NCBI RefSeq assembly: GCF_001411495.1
Contig: NZ_CP012981.1
Span: forward strand, 2,356,001-2,420,000
DNA: 64,000 nt
Reading direction: 5' to 3'
DNA from: Burkholderia cepacia ATCC 25416
Lineage (GTDB): Bacteria > Pseudomonadota > Gammaproteobacteria > Burkholderiales > Burkholderiaceae
In this document: one piece after another, positions 1-8,737 of the stretch
Layout of the letters: the number at the start of each line of letters is the position of its first letter
Position numbering within the stretch: position 1 is the first letter of the stretch
Program-made: the position numbers and the translations under genes
Notes under the pieces: model-generated
Databases searched by the model: none
What the model saw: the letters and a program-made list of their open reading frames with translations, nothing else
What the model was told of the DNA's origin: nothing

Positions 1-1743
1 GACTTCATCACGCACGACGGCGAAACGCTGTTCTATCGTCACTGGCCCGCAACGGGCCCGCGCTGCCGCGGCGCCATCGTGCTGCTGCATCGCGGCCACG
101 AACATTCGGCGCGCGTCGCGCATCTCGTCGACGAGCTCGACCTGCCGGATTTCGCGTTCTTCGCGTGGGATGCGCGCGGCCACGGCCGCTCGCCCGGCGC
201 ACGCGGCTACAGCCCGAGCGCGGCCGCGTCGGTACGCGACCTGCAGACCTTCGTCGAACATATCCGCGACACGCACGGCATCGCGATCGAGGACATGGCC
301 GTGGTCGGCCAGAGCGTCGGCGCGGTGCTCGCGGCCACCTGGGTGCACGACTACGCGCCGCCGATCCGCGCGCTCGTCGTCGCGTCGCCGGCGTTTCACA
401 TCAAGCTCTACGTGCCGTTCGCGCGACCGGGCCTGCGGCTGATGCACAAGCTGCGCGGGCTGTTCTACGTGAACAGCTACGTGAAACCGAAATTCCTCAC
501 GCACGATCCCGAGCGGATCGCGAGTTATGCGTCCGATCCGCTGATCACGCGGCCGATCGCGGTCAACATGCTGCTCGACCTGCACGACACCGCGCAGCGG
601 ATCGTCGCCGATGCGGCCGCGATCACCGTGCCGACGCAACTGCTGATCTCGGGCGCCGACTGGGTCGTGCATCGCGGCCCGCAGGACCGCTTCTTCGAAC
701 GCCTGGGCGCCGCGCGCAAGGAGCGCATCGTGCTGCCGGGCTTCTATCACGACACGCTCGGCGAACGCGATCGCGCGCAGGCGCTCGCGCCGCTGCGCGC
801 ATTCGTGCTGCGCGAATTCGATGCGCCGAGCCCGCGCGTGTCGCTCGCCGATGCCGACCGGCGCGGTGCGTTCCACGATGAATACGCGGCGCTCGGCCGC
901 CCGCCCTCGAATGCGTTCGCGCGTGCGTACTGGGCGCTCACGCGGGCCGGCCTGAAGGCCGGCGGCGCGCTGTCGGACGGTATCGCGCTCGGGCTGCGGC
1001 TCGGTTTCGATTCGGGCTCGACGCTCGATTACGTGTATCGCAACCGCGCGCAGGGGCGGCTCGGCGTCGGTGCGCTGATCGACCGCACGTATCTCGATTC
1101 GCCGGGCTGGGTCGGCATCCGCCAGCGCAAGGTGCATCTGCAGGAGCTGATCGGCGCGGCGATCGGCCGCCTGCGCGGCCACGGCACGCCGGTGCGGATC
1201 GTCGATATCGCGGCCGGGCACGGGCGCTACGTGCTCGACGCGATCGCGTCGGCCGCCGAGCGTGACGGCGCGGCGCCCGACGACATCACGCTGCGCGACT
1301 ACAGCCCGCCGAACGTCGAGGCCGGGCGCGTGCTGATCGCGCAGCGCGGCCTCGAGCCGATCGCGCGCTTCGAGCGCGGCGACGCGTTCGACGAGGCGTC
1401 GCTCGCGACGCTCGAGCCGCGTCCGACGCTCGCGATCGTGTCGGGCCTCTACGAACTGTTCGGCGAGAACGCGCTGATCGAGCGCTCGCTGCGCGGGCTC
1501 GCGCAGGCCGTGCCGCCGGGCGGTTATCTCGTCTATACGGGGCAGCCGTGGCATCCGCAGCTCGAATTCATCGCGCGCGCATTGAACAATCACCGCGGCG
1601 AGGCGACCTGGGTGATGCGCCGCCGCTCGCAGGCCGAGATGGACGAACTCGTCGCGCGCGCGGGGTTCCGCAAGCTCGACCAGCGGATCGACGAAATGGG
1701 CATTTTCACGGTCAGCCTCGCGCAGCGGGTCGACGCGTCATGA
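1..1743 (+). CDS. Bifunctional alpha/beta hydrolase / class I SAM-dependent methyltransferase (5' end outside window)
   Basis: The reading frame is open from base 1, so the start lies upstream; a GTG at 79 is internal and inside the hydrolase fold. The N-terminal half is a serine hydrolase of the monoacylglycerol-lipase type, with an HRGHEH segment early and the nucleophile elbow GQSVG at bases 307-321. The C-terminal half (from about base 1020) is a Rossmann methyltransferase with a SAM-binding motif I (VDIAAGHGRY, bases 1201-1230). The stop overlaps the next gene's start (ATGA at 1740), so the genes are translationally coupled. The fusion and the neighbouring lipid-phosphatase fusion suggest a role in lipid headgroup or acyl metabolism; the substrate is unknown. 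Confidence 0.85.
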   Translation, partial: DFITHDGETLFYRHWPATGPRCRGAIVLLHRGHEHSARVAHLVDELDLPDFAFFAWDARGHGRSPGARGYSPSAAASVRDLQTFVEHIRDTHGIAIEDMAVVGQSVGAVLAATWVHDYAPPIRALVVASPAFHIKLYVPFARPGLRLMHKLRGLFYVNSYVKPKFLTHDPERIASYASDPLITRPIAVNMLLDLHDTAQRIVADAAAITVPTQLLISGADWVVHRGPQDRFFERLGAARKERIVLPGFYHDTLGERDRAQALAPLRAFVLREFDAPSPRVSLADADRRGAFHDEYAALGRPPSNAFARAYWALTRAGLKAGGALSDGIALGLRLGFDSGSTLDYVYRNRAQGRLGVGALIDRTYLDSPGWVGIRQRKVHLQELIGAAIGRLRGHGTPVRIVDIAAGHGRYVLDAIASAAERDGAAPDDITLRDYSPPNVEAGRVLIAQRGLEPIARFERGDAFDEASLATLEPRPTLAIVSGLYELFGENALIERSLRGLAQAVPPGGYLVYTGQPWHPQLEFIARALNNHRGEATWVMRRRSQAEMDELVARAGFRKLDQRIDEMGIFTVSLAQRVDAS

Positions 1744-3146
1744 GCGAATTCGGCGGCGACGCGCGCGGCCTGGCGGCGCAGGCGTCGGCGGCCGGCACAC
1801 GCGACGCGTCGTTCGCGCTGCGTCTCGGCTGGCTCGCGGTGATGGGCGCCGTGTTCTTCTCGACCTACGGCTTCGCGAACTGGCTCGCCGCGCGCCGCGT
1901 GGCGGTGCCGACCTTCGCGTTCGGCTGGGAACACGCGATCCCGTTCGTGCCGTGGACGATCGTGCCGTACTGGTCGATCGACCTGCTGTATGCGCTGTCG
2001 TTCTTCTTCTGGACGCGCCGCGCCGACCTGCTCGATCACGTGAAACGGCTGTTGACCGTGCAACTGGTATCGGTCGCGTGCTTCATCGCGTGGCCGCTGC
2101 GCTTCGGGTTCGAGCGGCCCGACGCGGGCGGCGTGGCCGGTGCGCTGTTCACGCTGCTGATGGGGTTCGACAAGCCGTTCAACCAGGCGCCGTCGCTGCA
2201 CATCGGGCTGCTCGTCGTGCTGTGGGCCGTCTATGCGAAGCACGTGCGCGGCACGCTCGCGCGCGTCGTGCTCCATCTGTGGTTCGCGGCGATCGGCGTG
2301 TCGGTGCTGACGACCTACCAGCATCACGCGATCGACGTGCCGACCGGTGCGGCGGTCGGCTGTCTCGCGCTGTTCCTGTTTCCGCTGCGCGATGCCGCGG
2401 GCCGGCTGCCGGGCGCCGATGCGTCGCCGGGCGCGGCCGGCCGTGCGCTCGCGCGTCGTTATGCGCTCGGCGCGGCGGCGGTCGCGCTCGTGGCGCTCTG
2501 GTGCGTGCCGCACGCGCCCGGCTGGGCGCTGGCGGCCGGGTGGGTCGCGCTGGCGCTCGCGTGTGTCGCGTGGATCTACCGGCGCGGCGCACCCGGCGCG
2601 TTCCAGAAGGATGCGCACGGGCGTTTCCCGGTCGTCATCCGCTGGCTGCTCGCGCCGACGATCGCCGGCGCATTCGTCAATTCGCGGCTGTGGACGTTCC
2701 GGCAGCCGGCGCCGGTGCGGATCGACGAACGCGTGTCGCTCGGCCGCACGCCGACCACATCCGACGTGCGCCGCCACGGTTTCACGGCACTGGTCGACCT
2801 GACGGCCGAAATGCCGCGCTGGGCGGCGGCCGACGCATCGCTCGCCTATGCGAGCGTGCCGCAGCTCGACCTCGTCGCGCCGACGGCCGCGCAACTTGCG
2901 CAGGCCGTCGCGGCGCTCGAACGCCTGCACGGGGAAGGGCGCGACGTGCTGGTCTGCTGCGCGCTCGGCTACGGGCGCAGCGTGCTGTGCGCGGCCGCGT
3001 GGCTGGCGGCGCGACGCGGATTCGGCGATGCGCGCGACGCGCTGGCCGCGGTGCGCGCGGTGCGGCTGCATGCGGTGTGGTCGGACGACGGCGTGGCCGT
3101 GCTGCAGCACTGGATCGATGGCCGCCGCGGCGCGGGAGGTGTGTGA
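1740..3146 (+). CDS. PAP2-family phosphatase fused to a dual-specificity (tyrosine-type) phosphatase domain
   Basis: Predicted 468 aa, start ATG in the ATGA overlap with the upstream fusion gene. The N-terminal part is a polytopic membrane PAP2 domain: PSLH with His154, and a third motif around H195xxxD199 (YQHHAID). The C-terminal cytosolic part carries a cysteine phosphatase P-loop, Cys407-ALGYG-Arg413-Ser, matching the CX5R signature. PAP2 enzymes dephosphorylate lipid or isoprenoid phosphates; DSP domains act on phosphoproteins or phosphoinositide-like substrates. Having both in one chain suggests sequential or dual phosphatase action on a membrane lipid, which is inference. It is followed by a gene overlapping its stop (start 3146). 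Confidence 0.85.
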   Translation: MSEFGGDARGLAAQASAAGTRDASFALRLGWLAVMGAVFFSTYGFANWLAARRVAVPTFAFGWEHAIPFVPWTIVPYWSIDLLYALSFFFWTRRADLLDHVKRLLTVQLVSVACFIAWPLRFGFERPDAGGVAGALFTLLMGFDKPFNQAPSLHIGLLVVLWAVYAKHVRGTLARVVLHLWFAAIGVSVLTTYQHHAIDVPTGAAVGCLALFLFPLRDAAGRLPGADASPGAAGRALARRYALGAAAVALVALWCVPHAPGWALAAGWVALALACVAWIYRRGAPGAFQKDAHGRFPVVIRWLLAPTIAGAFVNSRLWTFRQPAPVRIDERVSLGRTPTTSDVRRHGFTALVDLTAEMPRWAAADASLAYASVPQLDLVAPTAAQLAQAVAALERLHGEGRDVLVCCALGYGRSVLCAAAWLAARRGFGDARDALAAVRAVRLHAVWSDDGVAVLQHWIDGRRGAGGV

Positions 3147-3598
3147 TGCGCGACCCGTCCGCGCCATTCAGGATTGCCGCCGCGCGCGGCGCGCTCGATG
3201 CAGGCGTGTGGGCGATCGCGGCCGCACTGGCCGCGGCCGGCGCGGGCTGGTGGATCGCATCGGGCTGGGCGCCGGCGACGGTCGCGCGCGTGCTGCTGGC
3301 CGTCGTCAGCACCGGGTCGGGGATCGCGGCGCTGTGGGTTGCGGTGCGGATTGAGATCGACCGCCGGCTGTTCGCCGCGCTTGCGCGCGCGGCGGCCGGC
3401 GATGCATCGGTCGACGACGCCCTTGCCGCGCTCGACCGCGCGCTTGCCGATCTCGGCTGGATCGACGCGTCGAAGGCCGGACGTGCGCTCGACGCACGCG
3501 TGCGCGGCGCGGTTGGGCTGTGCCGCGCAGGTGTGCTCGTCGCGATCGTGCAGTGGCTCGTGGTCGGGCTCGCGATTGCCGTTTCGCAGATCGGCTAG
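3146..3598 (+). CDS. Small hypothetical membrane protein
   Basis: 150 aa, starting at the ATG that overlaps the previous stop (TGATG), with GGAGG at 3135-3139 upstream. It has two N-terminal hydrophobic segments (about residues 20-38 and 45-65) and one at the C-terminus (about 128-146), with a helical Ala/Asp-rich middle. I recognise no catalytic motif. Its coupling to the two fusion phosphatase/hydrolase genes suggests it belongs to the same membrane-lipid pathway. The operon seems to end here, as the next gene is convergent. Confidence 0.7.
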   Translation: MRDPSAPFRIAAARGALDAGVWAIAAALAAAGAGWWIASGWAPATVARVLLAVVSTGSGIAALWVAVRIEIDRRLFAALARAAAGDASVDDALAALDRALADLGWIDASKAGRALDARVRGAVGLCRAGVLVAIVQWLVVGLAIAVSQIG

Positions 3599-3683
3599 TC
3601 AGCGGCCGTGTGAGCTCGCCGCGCGTGGTCGACGCTGTCGTTCCGGCCGCCCGTGCATCGAGGAAGCCGTCTTCGAGTGCGCG

Positions 3684-4706
3684 TTACGCGTGAGCCGTCC
3701 GCTGCGACCGCGTGCGCTTCACCTCATACATCGCCTGGTCCGCATGCTCGATCAGCGCGGTCATGTCGGTGCCGTCGTCGGGCGGCAGCGCGATTCCGAC
3801 GCTGACGCCGAGCCGCAGCGGGCGCCCCTCGAATTCGAACGGTTCGCTCACCTGGCGCGCGAGCCGCGTGCTTTGCGCATGCGCATCGTCGCGGTTGCCG
3901 ATGTTCGGCAGGATCACTGCGAATTCGTCGCCGCCGATGCGCGCGACCGTATCCGAGCGCCGCACCGCGCCCTGCATCCGCGTGGCGATCTCGCGCAGCG
4001 CAGCGTCGCCCGCGCGGTGGCCGAATCCGTCATTGATCGGCTTCAGCCCGTCCATGTCGATGTTGAGGATGCCGAGCCGGCCGTTCGCGCGCAGCGTCGT
4101 GTGCATCGACTGCCGCAGGCGGTCGTAGAACAGCGCGCGGTTCGGCAGGCCCGTGAGCGCATCGTGCGTCGCGCGCATGTAGAGTTCGTTCGCCTCGTTG
4201 CGCGCCGCGTAGAACATCGCGGCGGCGATCAGGTCGGCCGTCAGCCGCAGCGTGCCGGCATCGGCTGGCGAAAAGCCGTCGACTTCCGGCGACATCACCT
4301 TCAGCACGCCGACCGTCGTGTCGGCATGGGTGAGCGGCATCACGAGCATCGAGCGCAGGCCGACACGCCGGCATGCGTCGCGATCGACGCGCGGGTCGGT
4401 TTCCGAATCGATGCAGTGCAGCAGCTCGCCTTGCTGCACGCACAGGCCGGACAGGCTGCCCGAGCGCCGCAGCCGCAGGCCGAGCATCCCGGCCGCGGTG
4501 CCCGACGCGGCGCGGTACACCATGTCGTCACCCTCGGCGAATTCGACCGCGGCGGCGCTCGCACCGGTGAGCTGCGGCACCTGCTCGGCCACATAGGCCA
4601 TCACGCTGCCGAGGTCGAGGCCGAGCTTCGCGATCTCGGTCTGGGCGGCAATGATGCGCAGCAGGGTATCGGGGGACGGAGTGGCGGTGTCGGCGATTTG
4701 ATTCAA
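3684..4706 (-). CDS. GAF-domain diguanylate cyclase (GGDEF)
   Basis: Start chosen at TTG 4706 (LNQIADTATPSPD...), giving 340 aa. The frame stays open to an ATG at 4880, but that extension is Arg/Pro-rich and unlike a protein. Residues about 20-165 form a GAF sensor domain and the C-terminal ~165 residues a GGDEF domain. The active site is an intact GGDEF, preceded by RRSD and five residues, so the RxxD product-inhibition I-site is also present. It should make c-di-GMP from two GTP. It is transcribed divergently from the cellulose operon, whose products contain c-di-GMP-binding PilZ and GIL-type domains, so a local signal source is plausible. The start codon is uncertain. Confidence 0.88.
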   Translation of the reverse strand: MNQIADTATPSPDTLLRIIAAQTEIAKLGLDLGSVMAYVAEQVPQLTGASAAAVEFAEGDDMVYRAASGTAAGMLGLRLRRSGSLSGLCVQQGELLHCIDSETDPRVDRDACRRVGLRSMLVMPLTHADTTVGVLKVMSPEVDGFSPADAGTLRLTADLIAAAMFYAARNEANELYMRATHDALTGLPNRALFYDRLRQSMHTTLRANGRLGILNIDMDGLKPINDGFGHRAGDAALREIATRMQGAVRRSDTVARIGGDEFAVILPNIGNRDDAHAQSTRLARQVSEPFEFEGRPLRLGVSVGIALPPDDGTDMTALIEHADQAMYEVKRTRSQRTAHA

Positions 4707-5185
4707 GTCAGTTTTCCGTGAAAGAAAGCACGTCCGGCGGCACGGGATTGCGGTAGCATACGCGCCGCTTCGCGGCGGCGCGTTCCGGGGCGGTCTGCAA
4801 CGAACCGCCGCCGGCCGGCCGAACCGCGCCGGCAGTATGCCGTTCGGCCCGTTGGGCGACAACGGCGCAATTCTTACCATTCATCCCTCTCGCGCAGCAT
4901 TTTCGACTGGATTGAGGTTTTTTTCGCTTCATCGTCGCGAATCGGGGTAAGTTTTGTCCTATTTTTGAGATAGTGTGACGAATGGGCGCGTGCCGGTGCC
5001 AGGCGCGCGCAGCACGATGACAGGCGATTAAAGAAATCGCCGCATCGTTTCGATAAATGAATCAGGCCAGTTGGATAGATATGAGGGGAAGCAGTGGGAT
5101 TGTTCACTCACGGGCATAGCTGCTTTGCGCGCATCGGTTCCGATGCAACGAATGACCTGACGATCCTGACGAAACGGAGCGGCGC
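4707..5185 (+). promoter_or_regulatory. Divergent regulatory region between the diguanylate cyclase and bcsB
   Basis: About 480 bases without a convincing gene. Bases 4910-5090 are clearly AT-richer than the surroundings, as expected of promoters. Open frames here on the minus strand have atypical composition and are probably chance. A perfect inverted repeat lies at 5023-5041. I could not assign -35/-10 boxes with confidence. Confidence 0.5.
5023..5041. promoter_or_regulatory. Perfect inverted repeat GGCGATT-N5-AATCGCC upstream of bcsB
   Basis: Two 7-base arms, 5023-5029 and 5035-5041, around AAAGA. It sits about 145 bases before the bcsB start in the AT-rich promoter region. Size and symmetry fit a dimeric activator or repressor. 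In B. cenocepacia the CRP/FNR-type c-di-GMP regulator BerA controls cellulose genes, so this is a candidate site; that link is inference. Confidence 0.35.
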
Positions 5186-7510
5186 ATGAAGCCGGCCGTG
5201 TCGCTGTTCGTCCTGTCGGCCGCCATGGTCGGCGCGTTTCACGCCGCCGCGCTGTCGGCCGCACCGATGCCGGCCGTGCCGGCCGCCGCAGCAGCAGCAG
5301 CCTCGGGCGCGATGCCGGCGCCGGTGCTCGCGGCCGCGTCCGCGCCCGCGGCGGCCAGTGCGCCGTCCGCCGGCTTGCCGGCGACGACGGTGCACCTGCC
5401 GTTCGCGTCGCTCGGTGCGTTCGATCCGCTGCGCCTGCGCGGCGCCGACGACGCGCGCACGATCAACGCGGGCGTGCGGCTCGACCGCGTGGTCACCGGC
5501 GCGCGGCTGCGCCTGACCTACGCCTATTCGCCGTCGCTGGTGTTCCCGATGTCGCACCTGAAGGTGTCGGTGAACGGCGAGGTGATCGCGACCGTTCCGT
5601 TCGACGCCGCGCAGGCGGGCCGGACGGTCACGCAGGAAATCCCGATCGATCCGCGCTATTTCTCGGATTTCAACCAGATCGGCCTGCGCCTGATCGCGCA
5701 CTACACGCTCGACCATTGCGAGGATCCGTCGAACTCGGCGCTGTGGGCCGACGTGAGCCCGAAGAGCGAGCTGATCCTCGACGAGTCGCCGGTGCGCCTG
5801 CCGAACGATCTCGCGCTGCTGCCCGCGCCGTTCTTCGACCGGCGCGACAACGGCCGCGTGCGGTTGCCGTTCGTGCTGCCGGCGTCGCCGGATTCGGCGA
5901 CGCTGCGCAGCGCGGGCGTGCTCGCGTCGTGGTTCGGCGCGCTGGCCGATTACCGGCATGCGCGGTTCCCGGTGTCGTCCGGGCTGCCGACGGACGACCA
6001 GGCGGTGGTGATCGGCACGGCCGCGACGCTGCCGGCCGGCCTCGCGCTGCCGTCGATCAACGGCCCGCTGCTCGCGGTGGCGGACAACCCGGCCGCGCCG
6101 GGGCGCAAGCTGCTCGTCGTCACGGGCCGCACGGCGGCCGAGGTCGACGATGCGGTCGCGACGCTCGTGCTGGGCCGCGCGGCGCTGTCGGGGCCGGCGG
6201 CGACGGTCGCGCACGTCGATCCCGGCGCGCCGCGCAAGCCGTACGACGCGCCGCGCTGGCTGCCCGTGAACCGGCCGATCGCGTTCCGCGAGCTCGTATC
6301 CGATACGCGCCAGCTGGAAGTGCGCGGCACGACGCCCGACGCAATCCGCCTGAACCTGCGCGTGCCGGCCGATCTGCATTCGTGGAACGGCGCGGGCGTG
6401 CCGATCACGCTGCGCTACCGCTACACGGCGCCGACCGTGCAGGACAACTCGACGCTCGCCGTCGAGATCAACGAGCAGCTCGTGAAGTCGTACCGGCTCG
6501 GGCCGGCCCAAGCCGAGGACGCGCACGGCCGCATGCAGCTGCCGCTGCTGTCGGTGCCCGAAGGGCGCGTGACGAGCGACGTCGACATCCCGGCGTTCCG
6601 GGTCGGCAGCGGCAACCAGCTGCAGTTCCGCTTCACGCTCGACTCGCAGAAGACGGGCCTGTGCTCAAGCACGGCGACCGAGCCGCAGCGCGCGGCTATC
6701 GATCCCGATTCGACGATCGACTTCTCGCACTTCGTCCATTACGCGCAATTGCCGAACCTCGCGTTCTTCGCGAACAGCGGCTTCCCGTTCACGCGCTTCG
6801 CCGACCTGTCGCAGACGGCCGTCGTGATGCCCGACCGGCCGTCGCCGCAGGAGCTCGAGGCCTACCTGACGATGCTCGGCCACATGGGCGAATGGACCGG
6901 GTTTCCGGCCCTGCGCGTGCAGGTCGCGCGGCCCGGCGACGTCGCCGCGCTGTCGGGCAGCAAGGACCTGCTCGTGATCGACGGCTCGCCCGCGTCGCCG
7001 CTGCTCGCGCACTGGCGCTCGGCGCTGCCGCTCGTGATCGGCGAGCAGGGCAGCGCGGGCGGCGAAGGCACCGCGCGCATCGCGTTCTCGGTGAAGGAGC
7101 GCTGGCGCAACGGCGTCGGCCTGGCCGAAGGCGGCGCGCGCATCGAGCAGACCGGCTCGCTCGCGGCGCTTGCCGGGTTCGAGCTGCCGGGCAGCCGGGG
7201 GCGCAGCGTGGTCGCGCTGACGGCGACCGACCAGCCGCGCCTCGGCGATCTGCTCGACGTGTTCGAGAACGCCGGGCTCGTGTCGCAGCTGCAGGGCGAC
7301 CTCGCGCTGGTGCGGCCGGGGCAGGTCGACAGCCTGCGCGTCGGCGAGCCTTACGTGGTCGGCTTCGTGCCGTGGTATGCGCGCGTGTGGACGGAAGCGG
7401 CGCGGCATCCGGTCGTGCTCGGCGCGGTCGGCGTGGTCGCGGGGCTGCTGCTCGCGCTCGGCGTGTTCAGCGTGCTGCAGAGAATCGCCGCGCGTCGACG
7501 GGGGATGTAA
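5186..7510 (+). CDS. bcsB: Cellulose synthase periplasmic subunit BcsB
   Basis: 774 aa, ATG preceded by GGAG (5178-5181). It starts with a signal peptide followed by an Ala-rich linker, continues as the large periplasmic BcsB region of alternating carbohydrate-binding and flavodoxin-like domains, and ends with one transmembrane helix (about residues 738-765) and a basic tail. This tail anchor is what BcsA contacts in the synthase. BcsB guides the nascent glucan across the periplasm. It is the first gene of the cellulose operon and lies three bases before bcsZ. Having bcsB, not bcsA, as first synthase gene is unusual compared with enterobacteria. Confidence 0.95.
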   Translation: MKPAVSLFVLSAAMVGAFHAAALSAAPMPAVPAAAAAAASGAMPAPVLAAASAPAAASAPSAGLPATTVHLPFASLGAFDPLRLRGADDARTINAGVRLDRVVTGARLRLTYAYSPSLVFPMSHLKVSVNGEVIATVPFDAAQAGRTVTQEIPIDPRYFSDFNQIGLRLIAHYTLDHCEDPSNSALWADVSPKSELILDESPVRLPNDLALLPAPFFDRRDNGRVRLPFVLPASPDSATLRSAGVLASWFGALADYRHARFPVSSGLPTDDQAVVIGTAATLPAGLALPSINGPLLAVADNPAAPGRKLLVVTGRTAAEVDDAVATLVLGRAALSGPAATVAHVDPGAPRKPYDAPRWLPVNRPIAFRELVSDTRQLEVRGTTPDAIRLNLRVPADLHSWNGAGVPITLRYRYTAPTVQDNSTLAVEINEQLVKSYRLGPAQAEDAHGRMQLPLLSVPEGRVTSDVDIPAFRVGSGNQLQFRFTLDSQKTGLCSSTATEPQRAAIDPDSTIDFSHFVHYAQLPNLAFFANSGFPFTRFADLSQTAVVMPDRPSPQELEAYLTMLGHMGEWTGFPALRVQVARPGDVAALSGSKDLLVIDGSPASPLLAHWRSALPLVIGEQGSAGGEGTARIAFSVKERWRNGVGLAEGGARIEQTGSLAALAGFELPGSRGRSVVALTATDQPRLGDLLDVFENAGLVSQLQGDLALVRPGQVDSLRVGEPYVVGFVPWYARVWTEAARHPVVLGAVGVVAGLLLALGVFSVLQRIAARRRGM

Positions 7511-7513
7511 CGG

Positions 7514-8737
7514 ATGGCGCGGGTTATGGCGAAGCGACGGGCAACGCGGCCGGCGCGGCGCGTCGGCGCGGCACTCGCGCTGGCGGTGGCGATGACGTGC
7601 ACGGGAGCCGGCATGGCCACGCGCGCGCACGCCGCGGGCGCGGCTGACGCGGCCGACGCGGGATGCGGCGCGGCGTGGCCGCGCTGGGACGCGTTCAAGC
7701 GCGATTTCATCTCGGCCGACGGCCGCGTGATCGACGTCGGCTCGGCCGATTCACGCACGGTGTCGGAGGGGCAGGCGTATGGACTCTTCTTCGCGCTGGT
7801 CGCGAACGACCGGCGCATGTTCGACACGATCCTCGCATGGACCGAGAACAATCTCGCGCAGGGCGACCTGAGCGCGCACCTGCCGGCGTGGCTGTGGGGC
7901 CGTGCGCCCGACGGCGCGTGGCGCGTGCTCGACGCGAACGCGGCGTCGGACGCCGACCTGTGGATCGCGTATGCACTCGTCGAGGCCGGGCGGCTGTGGC
8001 ACGAGCGCAGCTACACGGCGCGCGGCGCGCTGCTCGCGAAGCGCGTGCTCGACGACGAGACCGCGACCGTGCCGGGCCTCGGCCTCACGCTGCTGCCGGG
8101 GCCGACGGGGTTCAAGCTGGCCGACGGTCAGTGGCGTTTGAACCCGAGCTATTCGCCGCCGCAGGTGATCCGCGCGCTCGGCGCGCGCCTGCCCGACGAC
8201 CGGCGCTGGGCCGCGCTCGCCGCCAGCACCGGCCGCGTGCTGCTCGACACGGCACCGAAGGGCTTTTCTCCCGACTGGGCGCTGTATCGCGCGGGCACGG
8301 GTTTCGGGCCCGATCGCGACACGCATGCGCAGAGCGCGTACAACGCGATCCGCGTGTACCTGTGGGCCGGCATGCTCGACCGCGCCGATCCGCTCGCCGC
8401 GCCGCTGCTCGCACGCTTTGCGCCGTTCGCCGACCATATCGCCGCGCATGGCGCGCCGCCCGAGAAGGTCGATACGACGACGGGCGTCGCGGGGCCGAAC
8501 GACGGCAACGGCGGGTTTTCGGCGGCCGCCGTGCCGTTCCTCGACGCGCGCGGTCAGCGCGCGCTCGCCGATGCGCAGGCGGCGCGTGTCGATACGCTCG
8601 CGCGCCAGTCGGCGCCCGGGTACTACACGAGCGTGCTGACGCTGTTCGGGCTCGGCTGGCGCGACGGACGCTACCGGTTCGGCGCGGACGGCACGCTCGA
8701 CGCCCGCTGGGGAGGCCGCTCGTGCGCCGCCCGCTGA
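7514..8737 (+). CDS. bcsZ: Periplasmic endo-beta-1,4-glucanase BcsZ (GH8)
   Basis: 407 aa with an N-terminal basic and hydrophobic export signal ending near AHAAG. Family GH8 features: the catalytic acid Glu85 in VSEGQAYG and the Asp-rich ASDADLW segment (Asp146/Asp148). BcsZ trims misaligned cellulose chains during secretion in the periplasm. It begins 3 bases after bcsB and its 3' end overlaps bcsC by 16 bases. An internal ATG (7526) is an alternative start. Confidence 0.93.
   Translation: MARVMAKRRATRPARRVGAALALAVAMTCTGAGMATRAHAAGAADAADAGCGAAWPRWDAFKRDFISADGRVIDVGSADSRTVSEGQAYGLFFALVANDRRMFDTILAWTENNLAQGDLSAHLPAWLWGRAPDGAWRVLDANAASDADLWIAYALVEAGRLWHERSYTARGALLAKRVLDDETATVPGLGLTLLPGPTGFKLADGQWRLNPSYSPPQVIRALGARLPDDRRWAALAASTGRVLLDTAPKGFSPDWALYRAGTGFGPDRDTHAQSAYNAIRVYLWAGMLDRADPLAAPLLARFAPFADHIAAHGAPPEKVDTTTGVAGPNDGNGGFSAAAVPFLDARGQRALADAQAARVDTLARQSAPGYYTSVLTLFGLGWRDGRYRFGADGTLDARWGGRSCAAR
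8709..8715 (+). promoter_or_regulatory. Ribosome binding site GGGGAGG deciding the GTG start of bcsC
   Basis: This strong purine run, inside the end of bcsZ, is six bases before GTG 8722. No ATG lies near, and the protein from this GTG begins with a good export signal, so it fixes the bcsC start. Confidence 0.7.

Noticed and set aside
3174..4721. Long plus-strand frame covering the cyclase
   Set aside because: The minus-strand GAF-GGDEF protein is clearly real; the plus frame is Arg-rich noise.
4707..4880. N-terminal extension of the cyclase to ATG 4880
   Set aside because: The extra 58 residues are low in domain signal and Arg/Pro rich; TTG 4706 fits the GAF start better.
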